Of a stretch of DNA of 64,000 bases, positions 25,601 to 35,783 are shown piece after piece. The DNA comes from Pseudomonas fluorescens (GTDB lineage Bacteria; Pseudomonadota; Gammaproteobacteria; Pseudomonadales; Pseudomonadaceae). The notes below the pieces were generated by a model. That model searched no databases, was not told the origin of the DNA, and saw nothing but the letters and a program-made list of their open reading frames with translations. A program made the translations under genes and the position numbers. Within the stretch, counting starts at the first letter, position 1. Every line of letters starts with the position of its first letter. The stretch is taken from positions 3,596,001 to 3,660,000 of the forward strand of contig LR782234.1 in assembly GCA_902825215.1 (NCBI GenBank). Reading direction: 5' to 3'.

Positions 25601-28258
25601 TTACGCCAGGCTCTTGCTCACCACTTCATACACATCACTGGACAGCGACCCCGACGCCAGAATCCGCTCCAGCTCGGCCTTCATCAGCGCCTGACGCGCG
25701 GCATCGTATTTGCGCCAGCGGGTCAGCGGCGCCAGTTGGCGCGAGGCGATCTGCGGGTTGAAGCCGTTCAACTCGATCACCAGATCGGCGAGAAAGCGAT
25801 AGCCGGAACCGTCCGCCGCGTGGAAGTTGATCAGGTTCTGCCCGGCGAACGCACCGATCAGCGCGCGGACCTTGTTCGGGTTCTTGATGTTGAACGCCGG
25901 GTGCTGCATCAACGCCTTCACCCGCTCCAGACCGCCCGGCAAGGTGCTGCCGGCCTGTACGCTGAACCACTGGTCCATGACCAGCGGATTGTCCTTGAAG
26001 TGCTCGGCGAAACTGGCCAGGGCCAGCGCCTTCTGCTCTTCGAACGGCGAGTTGACCAGCACGGCCAGCGCAGTCAGGCGCTCGGTCATGTTGTCGGCGT
26101 TCTCGAACTGCTCCAGCGCCGCCGCCAGTACTTCCGGCTTGCCGCTGAGCATCAGGTACGACAGCGCGATGTTCTGCAAGGCGCGACGGGCGAAATGCTC
26201 GGCTTCGGCCACGTACGGCGTTTGCTTCGACAGATCGCGGTTGGCCTGATAACGCAGCCACAGCGCTTCGAACAAACCTTCGGCCAGTTGCTTGCGGGCG
26301 AACTCGCGGGCGTTGTGGATCGCCTCGACGTCGGCCACTTCGCTGATTTCGGTGAGGTACGCCTCGCCCGGCAGCGAGAGCATCTCGGCGACCATCGCCT
26401 GATCCAGCGACTCGTCGGACAGCACCGTGCGCAGCGCCGAGGTCAGGCGCGGGTCGAGGACCATGGCCTCGCCCTTCTGCTGCTGGCCGATCAGCTCCTG
26501 CAACACCTGCACCGCCAGTTGCTGGCCGGCATCCCAGCGGTTGAAACCGTCGCTGTCGTGCTGCATGAGGAACATCAGTTGATCGCGGTCGTACGGGAAG
26601 CTCAGTTTCACCGGCGCCGAGAAGCCGCGCAGCAGCGATGGCAGCGGTTGTTCGGCGATGTCGACGAAGGTGAAAGTCTGCTCGGCCTCGGTCACCGAGA
26701 TCACCCGTGTGCTGCCTTGCGCCGAGGCTTCACCGGCCAGCCGCAGCGCCAGTTCGTTGCCCTGGCGATCGAGCAGACCGAGTTCGACCGGGATCACGAA
26801 CGGCAGTTTTTCAACTTTATCCGGCGTTTCCGGGCAGCTCTGGCGGAAGGTCAGGCTGTAGGTTTTCGCCGCCGCATCGTAGGACTCGCTGACCGCCAGA
26901 CGCGGCGTGCCGGCCTGGCTGTACCAGCGCTTGAACTGCGTCAGGTCGACACCGTTGGCATCTTCCATGGCCTTGACGAAGTCATCGCAGGTCACGGCTT
27001 GCCCGTCGTGACGCTCGAAATACAGATCGCTGCCCTTGCGGAAGCCTTCAGCGCCCAGCAGGGTGTGGAGCATGCCGACCACTTCCGAGCCCTTTTCATA
27101 CACGGTCAGGGTGTAGAAGTTGGAAATCTCGATGAAGCTGTCCGGGCGCACGGCGTGGGCCATCGGGCCGGCATCTTCGGCGAACTGGTGGGTGCGCAGG
27201 TAGGCCACGTCCTGAATGCGCTTGACCGTGGCCGAGTTCATGTCCGAGGAGAAACCGGCGTCACGGAACACCGTAAAGCCTTCCTTGAGCGACAGCTGGA
27301 ACCAGTCGCGGCAGGTCACGCGGTTGCCCGACCAGTTGTGGAAGTATTCGTGGGCGACAATCGCCTCGACCCGCTGGTGCGCGGCGTCGGTTGCGGTTTC
27401 GGCGCGGGCCAGCACGGCACTGGAGTTGAAGATGTTGAGGCCCTTGTTTTCCATCGCGCCCATGTTGAAGTCATTGACCGCGACGATCATGAAGATGTCC
27501 AGATCGTACTCGCGACCGTAGACCTCTTCGTCCCAGCGCATCGACTTCTTCAGGCTGTTCATCGCGTGCTGGCACTTGTCGATGTTTTCCGGCTCGACAT
27601 AGATGCGCAGCGCGACGTTGCGCTGGCTCATGGTGGTGAACGTGTCTTCGACACACCACAAATCACCGGCCACCAGCGCGAACAGGTAGGCCGGTTTCTT
27701 GAACGGGTCTTCCCAGGTCGCCCAGTGCCGGCCGTCTTCGCCCGGGCCCGAGGCGATCGGGTTGCCGTTGGAGAGCAACACCGGGTAGCTGTGCTGTTCG
27801 GCGACCACGGTGGTGGTGAACTTGCTCATCACGTCCGGGCGGTCGAGGTAATAGGTGATCTTGCGGAAACCTTCGGCCTCGCACTGGGTGCAGAACATCG
27901 TGCCGGACTTGTACAGGCCTTCCAGCGCAGTGTTGGTTTCCGGATGAATCCTGACGCTGGTGTCGACCGTGAAGGTTTCGCTGGTCGGCTGCAGAGTCAG
28001 GTGGCTGTCGGAGACTTGATAGTCCGCGGCGCTCAGTTCCTGGTCGGCCAGGGTCACCGAGAGCAGTTCAAGCTGCTGGCCGTCCAGCACCAGCGGCGGC
28101 AGGCCCGGGCCACGCTCGGGATTACGGCGCATCACCAGTTGCGCGTGGACCAGACTGTGGTCCTCGAACAACTCGAAGGTCAGGTGCGTTTCGTCGATCA
28201 GGTATTCGGGCGCCTGATAGTCCTTGAGGTAAATCATCTTCGGTTGTTCGGTGCGCAT
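25601..28258 (-). CDS. pepN: Aminopeptidase N
   Basis: 885-residue M1-family zinc aminopeptidase of the bacterial PepN type; removes N-terminal residues from peptides in the cytoplasm. It has the GAMEN substrate motif (NMGAMENKGLNIFN near residue 262), the zinc motif HEYFHNW near 303, the second Glu ligand in LKEGFTVFRDAGF about 19 residues on, and the C-terminal ARM-like helical domain. It is the last gene of the nadK-phosphoesterase-glpG-DUF1315-DUF2797-pepN run, only 10 bases after the DUF2797 stop, so probably co-transcribed. Confidence 0.97.
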   Translation of the reverse strand: MRTEQPKMIYLKDYQAPEYLIDETHLTFELFEDHSLVHAQLVMRRNPERGPGLPPLVLDGQQLELLSVTLADQELSAADYQVSDSHLTLQPTSETFTVDTSVRIHPETNTALEGLYKSGTMFCTQCEAEGFRKITYYLDRPDVMSKFTTTVVAEQHSYPVLLSNGNPIASGPGEDGRHWATWEDPFKKPAYLFALVAGDLWCVEDTFTTMSQRNVALRIYVEPENIDKCQHAMNSLKKSMRWDEEVYGREYDLDIFMIVAVNDFNMGAMENKGLNIFNSSAVLARAETATDAAHQRVEAIVAHEYFHNWSGNRVTCRDWFQLSLKEGFTVFRDAGFSSDMNSATVKRIQDVAYLRTHQFAEDAGPMAHAVRPDSFIEISNFYTLTVYEKGSEVVGMLHTLLGAEGFRKGSDLYFERHDGQAVTCDDFVKAMEDANGVDLTQFKRWYSQAGTPRLAVSESYDAAAKTYSLTFRQSCPETPDKVEKLPFVIPVELGLLDRQGNELALRLAGEASAQGSTRVISVTEAEQTFTFVDIAEQPLPSLLRGFSAPVKLSFPYDRDQLMFLMQHDSDGFNRWDAGQQLAVQVLQELIGQQQKGEAMVLDPRLTSALRTVLSDESLDQAMVAEMLSLPGEAYLTEISEVADVEAIHNAREFARKQLAEGLFEALWLRYQANRDLSKQTPYVAEAEHFARRALQNIALSYLMLSGKPEVLAAALEQFENADNMTERLTALAVLVNSPFEEQKALALASFAEHFKDNPLVMDQWFSVQAGSTLPGGLERVKALMQHPAFNIKNPNKVRALIGAFAGQNLINFHAADGSGYRFLADLVIELNGFNPQIASRQLAPLTRWRKYDAARQALMKAELERILASGSLSSDVYEVVSKSLA

Positions 28259-28268
28259 GCTGGAATCC

Positions 28269-29099
28269 TTATTGATGCACGGCGAGCTGGTAAGCCGTGT
28301 ATTTACGAATGTTGATCACGCCGGTGTCGAAGATCAGGTACTGACCCTTGATTCCCAGCAGCGTGCCTTCGGCAATCGGGTTCTTGTCCAGGTTGAAGCT
28401 GACGATCTTCGCCGGGTATTGCTCGACCGGATAGCGGATTTCCAGCGGTTCGACATCGGCAATCGTCTGAATCGCCTGTAGGCCGAATCGCTGCTGTAAA
28501 CCCTGCAAGCCCTCGGCGCAGCTTTCGAACAACTGATCGCGCACCTGCGCCAGATCCACCGCCGCCGCCTCGCCCTTGAGCAGCGCGCGCCAGTTCGTCT
28601 TGTCCGCCACCTGGCTGCGGAACAGGTCTTCAACGAATCCCGACTGCTGGCGTGTCGACACGCGCATGATCGGCAACGCCTGACTGGCGCCCTGATCGAG
28701 CCAGCGGGTCGGCAGCTGCGTAGCACGGGTGATGCCCACCTTGATGCCCGAGGAATTGGCCAGATACACCACATGGTCGGTCATGCAGAACTGCTCGCCC
28801 CACGCCGGGTCGCGGCAGGTGCCCGCGTCAAAGTGGCAGCGCTCCGGGCTCATGATGCACAGGTCGCATTGCGCCAGTTTGGTCATGCACGGGTAGCAAT
28901 AACCCTGACTGAAACTGGTCTTGGTCTTGCGCCCGCAATGGGTGCAGTGAATCGCCCCAAGATATTCCAGACGCACCGTGCTGCCGATCAACGGGTTGAC
29001 CGGCACCTCGACGTCGTCCAGACGAAACGCGTATTGCACGTTCGGCCCGTCCAGGCGCGCCGACATTTTGCTGATTGCACCGCGGCCAATCTCGATCAA
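28269..29099 (-). CDS. DUF2797 family protein, Cys-rich
   Basis: About 276 residues. I place the start at TTG 29099, within the TTGA overlap with the DUF1315 stop, because homologs begin IEIGRGAISKMSARL; ATG 29066 is the alternative. A zinc-finger-like region holds many cysteines (IHCTHCGRKTKT, GYCYPCMTKLAQCDLCIMSP, ERCHFDAGTC, EQFCMTDH). A middle region (VYLANSSGIKVGITRATQLPTRW) resembles a GIY-YIG-like core, and the C-terminal part is conserved (GTLLGIKGQYLIFDTGVINIRKYTAYQL). Function unknown. It is translationally coupled to DUF1315 and sits just before pepN. Confidence 0.88.
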   Translation of the reverse strand: MIEIGRGAISKMSARLDGPNVQYAFRLDDVEVPVNPLIGSTVRLEYLGAIHCTHCGRKTKTSFSQGYCYPCMTKLAQCDLCIMSPERCHFDAGTCRDPAWGEQFCMTDHVVYLANSSGIKVGITRATQLPTRWLDQGASQALPIMRVSTRQQSGFVEDLFRSQVADKTNWRALLKGEAAAVDLAQVRDQLFESCAEGLQGLQQRFGLQAIQTIADVEPLEIRYPVEQYPAKIVSFNLDKNPIAEGTLLGIKGQYLIFDTGVINIRKYTAYQLAVHQ

Positions 29100-29356
29100 T
29101 GGATGGCATCCGACTTGAACAGGATGTTCGGCACTTCGATCGATTTCGATGCACATTCCTGCGGGCCCATGTAACCGGTGCGCTGGTCTTCAGGCAGGTT
29201 CTGGATTTCCCACGCGATCATCGCCTGCAGCGACAGCTCGCGCTGTTCGGCGGTGAGTTTGTTGCCGTCGGACCATTTACCGATTTCCACGGCCAGTTTC
29301 AGGCTCTCGTAGATGTCCGGGGTGATGTTGCTGATCATGTCGTTAAAAGAGGACAT
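29096..29356 (-). CDS. DUF1315 family protein (YeaC-like)
   Basis: 86 residues, all of the DUF1315 domain: FNDMISNITPDIYESLKLAVEIGKW at the N-terminus and TGYMGPQECAS near residue 65. Small, soluble and conserved in gammaproteobacteria; no known function. The stop overlaps the start of DUF2797, and glpG ends 34 bases upstream, so it belongs to the same operon. Confidence 0.92.
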   Translation of the reverse strand: MSSFNDMISNITPDIYESLKLAVEIGKWSDGNKLTAEQRELSLQAMIAWEIQNLPEDQRTGYMGPQECASKSIEVPNILFKSDAIH

Positions 29357-29390
29357 CAGGGGTCTCCGTGCTCTTCAATTCGCTAAAAAT

Positions 29391-30260
29391 TCAGACGGCC
29401 AGTTTACGGCGGTTATACAAACCGCCCAACAAACCGGTAAAGCATCCGATGAGTAACCCGCTCAGGTGTGCGGCATTGGCGATCTGGCCGAAACCGATCA
29501 GCGAGATCAGCCCGGACATGCACACCAGCAGCCATACCAGCATCATCACCAGCACGCCGCGCGGCAGGCGATAGGCCGGATTCGGCGCCAGCAACTGGAA
29601 AATCCAGCAGTGCCCAAGCAAACCGTAAAGCACGCCGGACAGGCCGCCGAACAAGGTCGGGCCGCTCCAGACGAACTGCGCGTAGTTGGACACCAGACTG
29701 AACAGCAGCGTCAGGCCGATCAGGTTGATGCTGCCCTGACGCGATTCGATGCGCCGGCCGAGCTCCCAATACCACATGCCGTTCATGGCCAGGTGCAGGA
29801 TGCCGAAATGGATCAGCATCGGCGTGATCAGTCGCCACCACTGCCCTGCCGCCAGACTGTCGGCCAACGGCGTGAAATGGATGTACTCGCCGATCACCCG
29901 AAAATCGAGAAAGGTCAGCCAGCGCAACGTTTCGAGGTTTTCGCCAAGGAAGGTCAGACCGCCGACAATCAGGCTCAACAGCAGGATCAGCCCGGTGGCC
30001 TTGGCGTGTTTCAATTGTTCGGCGAAGCTTGGGCGCTTGAAGGTCTGGCCCACTGGAATGTCCAGTTGCTGGTCGGGGTCGCCGGCCGGGAAGCGCTCGT
30101 ACAGCGAGCGCACGTCGTCGCTGATTTCCTCGGGCGCCCACAGCACCTGCTCGCCCGCCTCTTCGCTGACCCGATGCGGCACCTGCATGCGTTGCAGCAG
30201 TTTGACGAAACCGCTCAGGTCCACCGCCAACGGCAGGCGCAATACCGCTACCGCACTCAT
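29391..30260 (-). CDS. glpG: Rhomboid intramembrane serine protease
   Basis: 289 residues. Start ATG 30260 overlaps the stop of the phosphoesterase gene (ATGA). An N-terminal cytoplasmic domain of ~95 residues is followed by about six membrane segments. The active-site Ser is in GGLSGVLYGLLGH and the catalytic His in IANAAHLSGLLIG. The HLAMNGMWYWELGRRIE loop, with the family WR/ELG pattern, is also present. It cleaves membrane proteins within the lipid bilayer. Substrates are unknown in Pseudomonas. Its position after the nadK/phosphoesterase genes matches P. aeruginosa. Confidence 0.94.
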   Translation of the reverse strand: MSAVAVLRLPLAVDLSGFVKLLQRMQVPHRVSEEAGEQVLWAPEEISDDVRSLYERFPAGDPDQQLDIPVGQTFKRPSFAEQLKHAKATGLILLLSLIVGGLTFLGENLETLRWLTFLDFRVIGEYIHFTPLADSLAAGQWWRLITPMLIHFGILHLAMNGMWYWELGRRIESRQGSINLIGLTLLFSLVSNYAQFVWSGPTLFGGLSGVLYGLLGHCWIFQLLAPNPAYRLPRGVLVMMLVWLLVCMSGLISLIGFGQIANAAHLSGLLIGCFTGLLGGLYNRRKLAV

Positions 30261-31228
30261 TGCAGCACCTCCGGCCGCTCGACATCGACCCAGACGAATT
30301 TTTGCGGATCGAGGTGTGTTTCCTGATCCAGACGATAGGCGACGAGCTTGCCGTAAAGCACAGCGCTGTAATCCAGGCACGCGAGGTTCGGGCGGATCGG
30401 CGCCGGTTTGCCGCTGCGCCAGTAATGCCCGACGAACAGCAAGGGCTCGTCGACGCCGTAGCGCAGCAGGGAATTCTTTTCCGTAGAACTCAGCGGCGTC
30501 TGCGCCACCGGCTCCGGCAAGGCGTCGGGCTGGAACACGATGTCGCCGTAGGTTTTCGGGTCGTCTTCCCAGAACTTGGTGCGGAAGAACGACCGCACCA
30601 GACCGTCGCCGCTGGTCATGGTCAGGCCGCCCGGCAGACGCATGTCGGTGCCGCGCAGCAAGCGGTCGAACACCGTGCAGGCGAAGCTGCCGGGCACGGC
30701 CGAGGCCTGCAGGAAGTGCTCATCAATGCAGCCATCGGCAAACAGGCCGCGCAACGGCTCGATCAGGCCGGCATCCCAGCAGGCGTGAACCACGCGAAAG
30801 CGCCCGGCATCGACGAACAGCGGCAGCTCGTAGAACCACTGCTGGAAATCATGCCAGTCGCCCGGATGGTCTTCGAATTGCGTCAGAGTCTCATGCAGCA
30901 GGCGTGCGTGGCGCTTGGTGTGTTCACGCACGAACTGCTTACCGCTGCCCGGTGGCGCCGGGGTGCTCCAGCCGAGCGCATTGAATTCGTGGTTGCCCAT
31001 GATGCACAAGGCCTGCCCGGCTTCGACCATGCCATGCACGATGTGCAGCGCTTCGCGAATCCGCGGGCCACGGTCGATGATGTCGCCGACGAACACGGCC
31101 ATGCGCGACGGATGCCGCCAGACCCCGCCCTGCTTGTGGTAACCGAGACGGTCAAGCAAGTGTTCGAGGGTCAAGGCGCATCCGTGCACGTCACCGATCA
31201 GGTCGTAACTGCGCGCGGGATCGAGCAT
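30257..31228 (-). CDS. Metallophosphoesterase (calcineurin-like)
   Basis: 323 residues. The dinuclear metal-site motifs are all present: YDLIGDVHGCALTLEHLL near residue 10, VFVGDIIDRGPRI near 45, and MGNHEFNALGW near 78; further His ligands are likely in the C-terminal half (LFVGHYWRSG). It is related to protein phosphatases of the PrpA and diadenosine-tetraphosphatase type; the substrate is unknown. Its ATG overlaps the nadK stop (TGATG) and its stop overlaps the glpG start. Confidence 0.9.
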   Translation of the reverse strand: MLDPARSYDLIGDVHGCALTLEHLLDRLGYHKQGGVWRHPSRMAVFVGDIIDRGPRIREALHIVHGMVEAGQALCIMGNHEFNALGWSTPAPPGSGKQFVREHTKRHARLLHETLTQFEDHPGDWHDFQQWFYELPLFVDAGRFRVVHACWDAGLIEPLRGLFADGCIDEHFLQASAVPGSFACTVFDRLLRGTDMRLPGGLTMTSGDGLVRSFFRTKFWEDDPKTYGDIVFQPDALPEPVAQTPLSSTEKNSLLRYGVDEPLLFVGHYWRSGKPAPIRPNLACLDYSAVLYGKLVAYRLDQETHLDPQKFVWVDVERPEVLQ

Positions 31229-32118
31229 CAGTCGCCTCCACCGCCCAGCTTGCTGCCCCAGCCGAGCTTGGTGCGGCAGACTTCGTAGTAGTTGTGATCG
31301 AGCGGATGGATCAGCCGCAGTTTCTGCGCTTTCTTGCTGACAGTGATGGTGTCGCCCGGCGCACAGGTGAAATGGTTCTGGCCGTCGCAGGAGACTTGCG
31401 GGTAGATCTGCATATCTTTGGACACGACGATTTTCAGCTCACTGTTGCCATCGACCACGATTGGTCGTCCCGACAAGGTATGGGGGTACATCGGCACAAT
31501 CACAATAGCGTCGAGCTTGGGATGCATGATCGGCCCGCCGGCGGACAAGGCGTAAGCGGTGGAGCCGGTCGGCGTGGCGACGATCAGGCCGTCGGCCTTC
31601 TGGCTGCAGACGAACTGGCCGTCGATGTACAGCTCGAATTCGATCATCCGCGTCGATTTGCCCGGGTGCAGCACCACGTCGTTGAGCGCATCGCCTTGGC
31701 CGATGGCCTCGGCGTGGCGACGCACTTCGGCTTGCAACAGGAAGCGGTTTTCCACCAGATAATGGCCGTCGAGGACTTCGGCGACCTTGATTTCCAGCTC
31801 GTCCGGGCGAATATCGGTGAGGAAACCGAGGCTGCCGCGGTTAATGCCCAACACCGGAATATTGTGCTTGGCCAGCGCCCGCGCGGCGCCGAGCAGGCTG
31901 CCGTCGCCGCCGACAACGATGACCATGTCACAGACTTCGCCGAGCATCTTGCGCGACGACGTTTGCAGGCCATGGCCGGGCAGGACTTCGGCGATGGTGT
32001 CTTCGAGGATCACATGCAGGTGCCGATCGAGCAGAAAGCGTTTCAGTCGGCGGACGGTATCCAGCACCTGGGAACTGCCCAGGCGACCGATGATGCCGAT
32101 ATTACGAAATTGCTCCAT
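31228..32118 (-). CDS. nadK: NAD+ kinase
   Basis: 296 residues; ATP-dependent phosphorylation of NAD+ to NADP+. Start ATG 32118 ([15 protein letters not shown]). Family motifs: [16 protein letters not shown] near residue 70 (GGDG), [11 protein letters not shown] near 95, LNDVVLHPG near 145, [22 protein letters not shown] near 175, and [15 protein letters not shown] near 205. Length matches other Pseudomonas NadK. First gene of the long minus-strand operon. A divergent DUF1853 gene starts 113 bases away, so the promoters face each other there. Confidence 0.96.
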   Translation of the reverse strand: MEQFRNIGIIGRLGSSQVLDTVRRLKRFLLDRHLHVILEDTIAEVLPGHGLQTSSRKMLGEVCDMVIVVGGDGSLLGAARALAKHNIPVLGINRGSLGFLTDIRPDELEIKVAEVLDGHYLVENRFLLQAEVRRHAEAIGQGDALNDVVLHPGKSTRMIEFELYIDGQFVCSQKADGLIVATPTGSTAYALSAGGPIMHPKLDAIVIVPMYPHTLSGRPIVVDGNSELKIVVSKDMQIYPQVSCDGQNHFTCAPGDTITVSKKAQKLRLIHPLDHNYYEVCRTKLGWGSKLGGGGD

Positions 32119-32230
32119 GGGACCTCTGCGGACAATCGAAAACGCGAAAACCCGATTATGGGCGAAAGCCCGCGATAGACAAAATCCTTTCAGCCTCAAG
32201 GGCGCTCATGATTCAGGCTATGCTCGCAAG

Positions 32231-33181
32231 ATGATCCTGTTTCCCGATTTGCTCCAGTTACCTCACCAGTTGCGCCATCCTGAAGTGCGGGATCTGGCGT
32301 GGGTGATCCTCGCCCCGCCGATGCTCGCCGTCACGCCGTGGCCGCAGCGCCATCCGCTGACAGGCAGCGACTGGGTGCGGGACCCGCAGCGCCTCGAAGA
32401 CTGGCTGCGTCAGCTCGACCGTGACAGTTACGGCTTGCTGCAGTGGCTGGCGCAGGCACGCACGCGGCGGCTGGGCCTGTATTACGAGCGGTTGTGGCAG
32501 TTTGCGGTGGAGCATGCGCCGGGCATCGACTTGATCGCCGCCAACCTGCCGATCCGCCGCGAAGGCCATACCCTTGGCGAGCTGGACATGCTGCTGCGTG
32601 ACCGCGATGGCGTGCATCATCTGGAACTGGCGATCAAGCTTTACCTCGGCCCGCAGACTGGTAACGGCAGCGATCCGGCGCAGTGGCTGGGCCCCGGTTG
32701 CCATGATCGGCTGGACCGCAAACTGGCGCATCTGGCCGAGCATCAATTGCCGATCTCGGCGCGCGCGGAAAGCCGCGAAGTGCTGGCGGCGCTGGATATC
32801 GAAACCTTCGACGCCCATCTATGGCTGGGCGGCTACCTGCTCTATCCGTGGCCCGGCCAGGCCGAGTCGCCGCACGGCGCGCATCCGCAGCATTTGCGCG
32901 GCAGCTGGTTGCATCAGAAGGATTGGCCGGCGTTCGTCGAGCAGCGCCCGCCGGGCCGCTGGCAACCCCTGCCCCGCCATGCCTGGCTCGCGCCGGCGCA
33001 TTACCCGGCGGATCAGGTCTGGAGTGACGAGGCTTTGCGCCTGTGGCTGTTGGAACTGCCGCCATTGGCGCCGGCGCAGTTGATGGTGCGCCTGAGTGAA
33101 AACGCCCAAGGCGAATGGGAAGAGGCGGAGCGGTTGTTTCTGGTGTCGGATCTTTGGCCGAATGTGCCGGGGCAAGCCTGA
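32231..33181 (+). CDS. DUF1853 family protein, possible PD-(D/E)XK nuclease fold
   Basis: 316 residues from ATG 32231. DUF1853 is recognised from N-terminal [15 protein letters not shown] and middle [16 protein letters not shown]. The stretch [27 protein letters not shown] near residues 117-145 has the Asp...Glu-x-Lys pattern of PD-(D/E)XK nucleases (D of GELD; E and K of ELAIK). Function is not known. It is divergent from nadK, an arrangement I recall from P. aeruginosa. Confidence 0.88.
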   Translation: MILFPDLLQLPHQLRHPEVRDLAWVILAPPMLAVTPWPQRHPLTGSDWVRDPQRLEDWLRQLDRDSYGLLQWLAQARTRRLGLYYERLWQFAVEHAPGIDLIAANLPIRREGHTLGELDMLLRDRDGVHHLELAIKLYLGPQTGNGSDPAQWLGPGCHDRLDRKLAHLAEHQLPISARAESREVLAALDIETFDAHLWLGGYLLYPWPGQAESPHGAHPQHLRGSWLHQKDWPAFVEQRPPGRWQPLPRHAWLAPAHYPADQVWSDEALRLWLLELPPLAPAQLMVRLSENAQGEWEEAERLFLVSDLWPNVPGQA

Positions 33182-33207
33182 GATTTGTGGTGCCTGAACT
33201 GGCCCCT

Positions 33208-33276
33208 TCGCTGGCAAGCCAGCTCCCACAGGATTTGTAATCACCGCGAAACCTGTGGGAGCTGGCTTGCCAGCGA
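33208..33276. repeat. REP-type inverted pair
   Basis: Arms of about 25 bases (TCGCTGGCAAGCCAGCTCCC and its complement) facing each other across about 19 bases, between the convergent DUF1853 and ArsB genes. It may act as a bidirectional terminator or mRNA 3'-end stabiliser. Confidence 0.85.
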
Positions 33277-33292
33277 TTGGGGGCGACTCGGT

Positions 33293-34576
<1,284 letters not shown>

Positions 34577-34615
34577 TCGCAGAAGCCTTAATGGAAAGTC
34601 AGACAGATAAAAACT

Positions 34616-34703
34616 GTAGGAGTGAGCCTGCTCGCGATAGCGGTCTGTCAGTTAACAATAATGCTGACTGATACACCGCTATCGCGAGCAGGCTCACTCC
34701 TAC
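34616..34703. repeat. REP-type inverted pair
   Basis: GTAGGAGTGAGCCTGCTCGC and its complement face each other, with 29-base arms ending GATAGCGGT/ACCGCTATC. It separates arsB from the FMN reductase gene. Confidence 0.88.
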
Positions 34704-34721
34704 GAGGGACCGCGTGCGGAT

Positions 34722-35279
34722 TTATTTCTTGTGTTGCTCTACGAACTGCCCGTAAGCGTCGATGAATTTCTGCAGGAACGGCTTGACCGTTTCACTCAGC
34801 TTGCCCGCCTCGTCAAACGCGTTACCCGCGCCGCCCAGGTAGGCTTCCGGCTGTTGCAGGCAATGGATATCGAGAAACACGAAGGTCTGGCGCAGATGCT
34901 GATTGGCACCGAAACCGCCGATCGCGCCCGGCGAAACACTCATGACCGCACCCGGCTTGCCGCTCCAGCAGCTCTTGCCATACGGCCGCGAACCGACGTC
35001 GATGGCGTTCTTCATCGGTGCCGGGATCGAACGGTTGTATTCAGGCGTGACAAACAGCACCGCGTCGGATGACGCCACTTTCTGACGGAAAGTGCTGTAG
35101 GCTGCGGGCGGTGAATCGCCATCAATGTCTTCGTTGTAGAGAGGCAGATCGCCGATTTCGACAATTTCCAGTTTCAGGTTCGCCGGAGCCAGCTCAGCCA
35201 GTGCCAGGGCGATCTTGCGATTGATCGAAGCTTTGCGCAGGCTACCGACCACTACGGCGACGTTGTAGACATTGCTCAT
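34722..35279 (-). CDS. NAD(P)H-dependent FMN reductase (ChrR/azoreductase type)
   Basis: 185-residue flavodoxin-fold quinone/chromate reductase. Phosphate-binding loop GSLRKASINRKIALAL at the N-terminus, VTPEYNRSIPAPMKNAIDVGSRP near residue 75 (LFVTPEYN is typical of the family), and GKPGAVMSVSPGAIGGFGANQHLRQ near 108. Members reduce quinones, azo dyes or chromate with two electrons and protect against oxidative stress. It is not the ArsH type, which has a longer N-terminal extension. Its own promoter should lie in 35280-35460. Confidence 0.92.
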   Translation of the reverse strand: MSNVYNVAVVVGSLRKASINRKIALALAELAPANLKLEIVEIGDLPLYNEDIDGDSPPAAYSTFRQKVASSDAVLFVTPEYNRSIPAPMKNAIDVGSRPYGKSCWSGKPGAVMSVSPGAIGGFGANQHLRQTFVFLDIHCLQQPEAYLGGAGNAFDEAGKLSETVKPFLQKFIDAYGQFVEQHKK

Positions 35280-35462
35280 GGAAGACTCTCGATGGTCTGT
35301 GGGAAGAGTCGCTAGTTATAGATGATCTGTTGGCGATTTCACCAGCGATCATTGGTTTTTCCTGTGCGAGGAATATTTTTTTGCTGCAGGAAAACTTACC
35401 GAGCTTGATGACGGTCTACCAAGCCGCAAATCAAGCGTTTTATCTCCAGAGGTTTTAAGCAG

Positions 35463-35699
35463 ATGGCAGCAGTACTCGTCGGTCAGTTTCATGCAAGAGA
35501 TGCGGAAGGCCGCGTTTATTCCGTGCATGAATTCCAGGAATCGAACCCGTCTGCAGACGGCTTCACCGGCTCGGAGCCCGTCACCACCTACAAACTGGCC
35601 ATTGGTGATCGCATCAACAAGGTCAGCGACAACGAATACCTGCTGGTGCAATCGGGTATTACGCTGATTCGCGAACCTGAGCCGATTGCCGCCCAATAA
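35463..35699 (+). CDS. Small conserved hypothetical protein, 78 residues
   Basis: ATG 35463 with AGAGG upstream. Sequence MAAVLVGQFHARDAEGRVYSVHEFQ, then KLAIGDRINKVSDNEYLLVQSG and ITLIREPEPIAAQ; it looks like a small beta-barrel, and I recall similar proteins in other Pseudomonas genomes. No signal peptide or membrane segment. Function unknown. It stands alone between the divergent FMN reductase and the LysR gene. Confidence 0.7.
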   Translation: MAAVLVGQFHARDAEGRVYSVHEFQESNPSADGFTGSEPVTTYKLAIGDRINKVSDNEYLLVQSGITLIREPEPIAAQ

Positions 35700-35783
35700 G
35701 CCGGCGTGATGAGCAGCAGTCATGTGCGCAGAGTTGGGGTAGGATTCAGCACCGCCCTCACCTGCTGAACATGGACTTCACGC

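Noticed and set aside
25598..28315. 905-codon plus-strand frame opposite pepN
   Set aside because: Mirror of pepN codon bias; the pepN protein has all its catalytic motifs.
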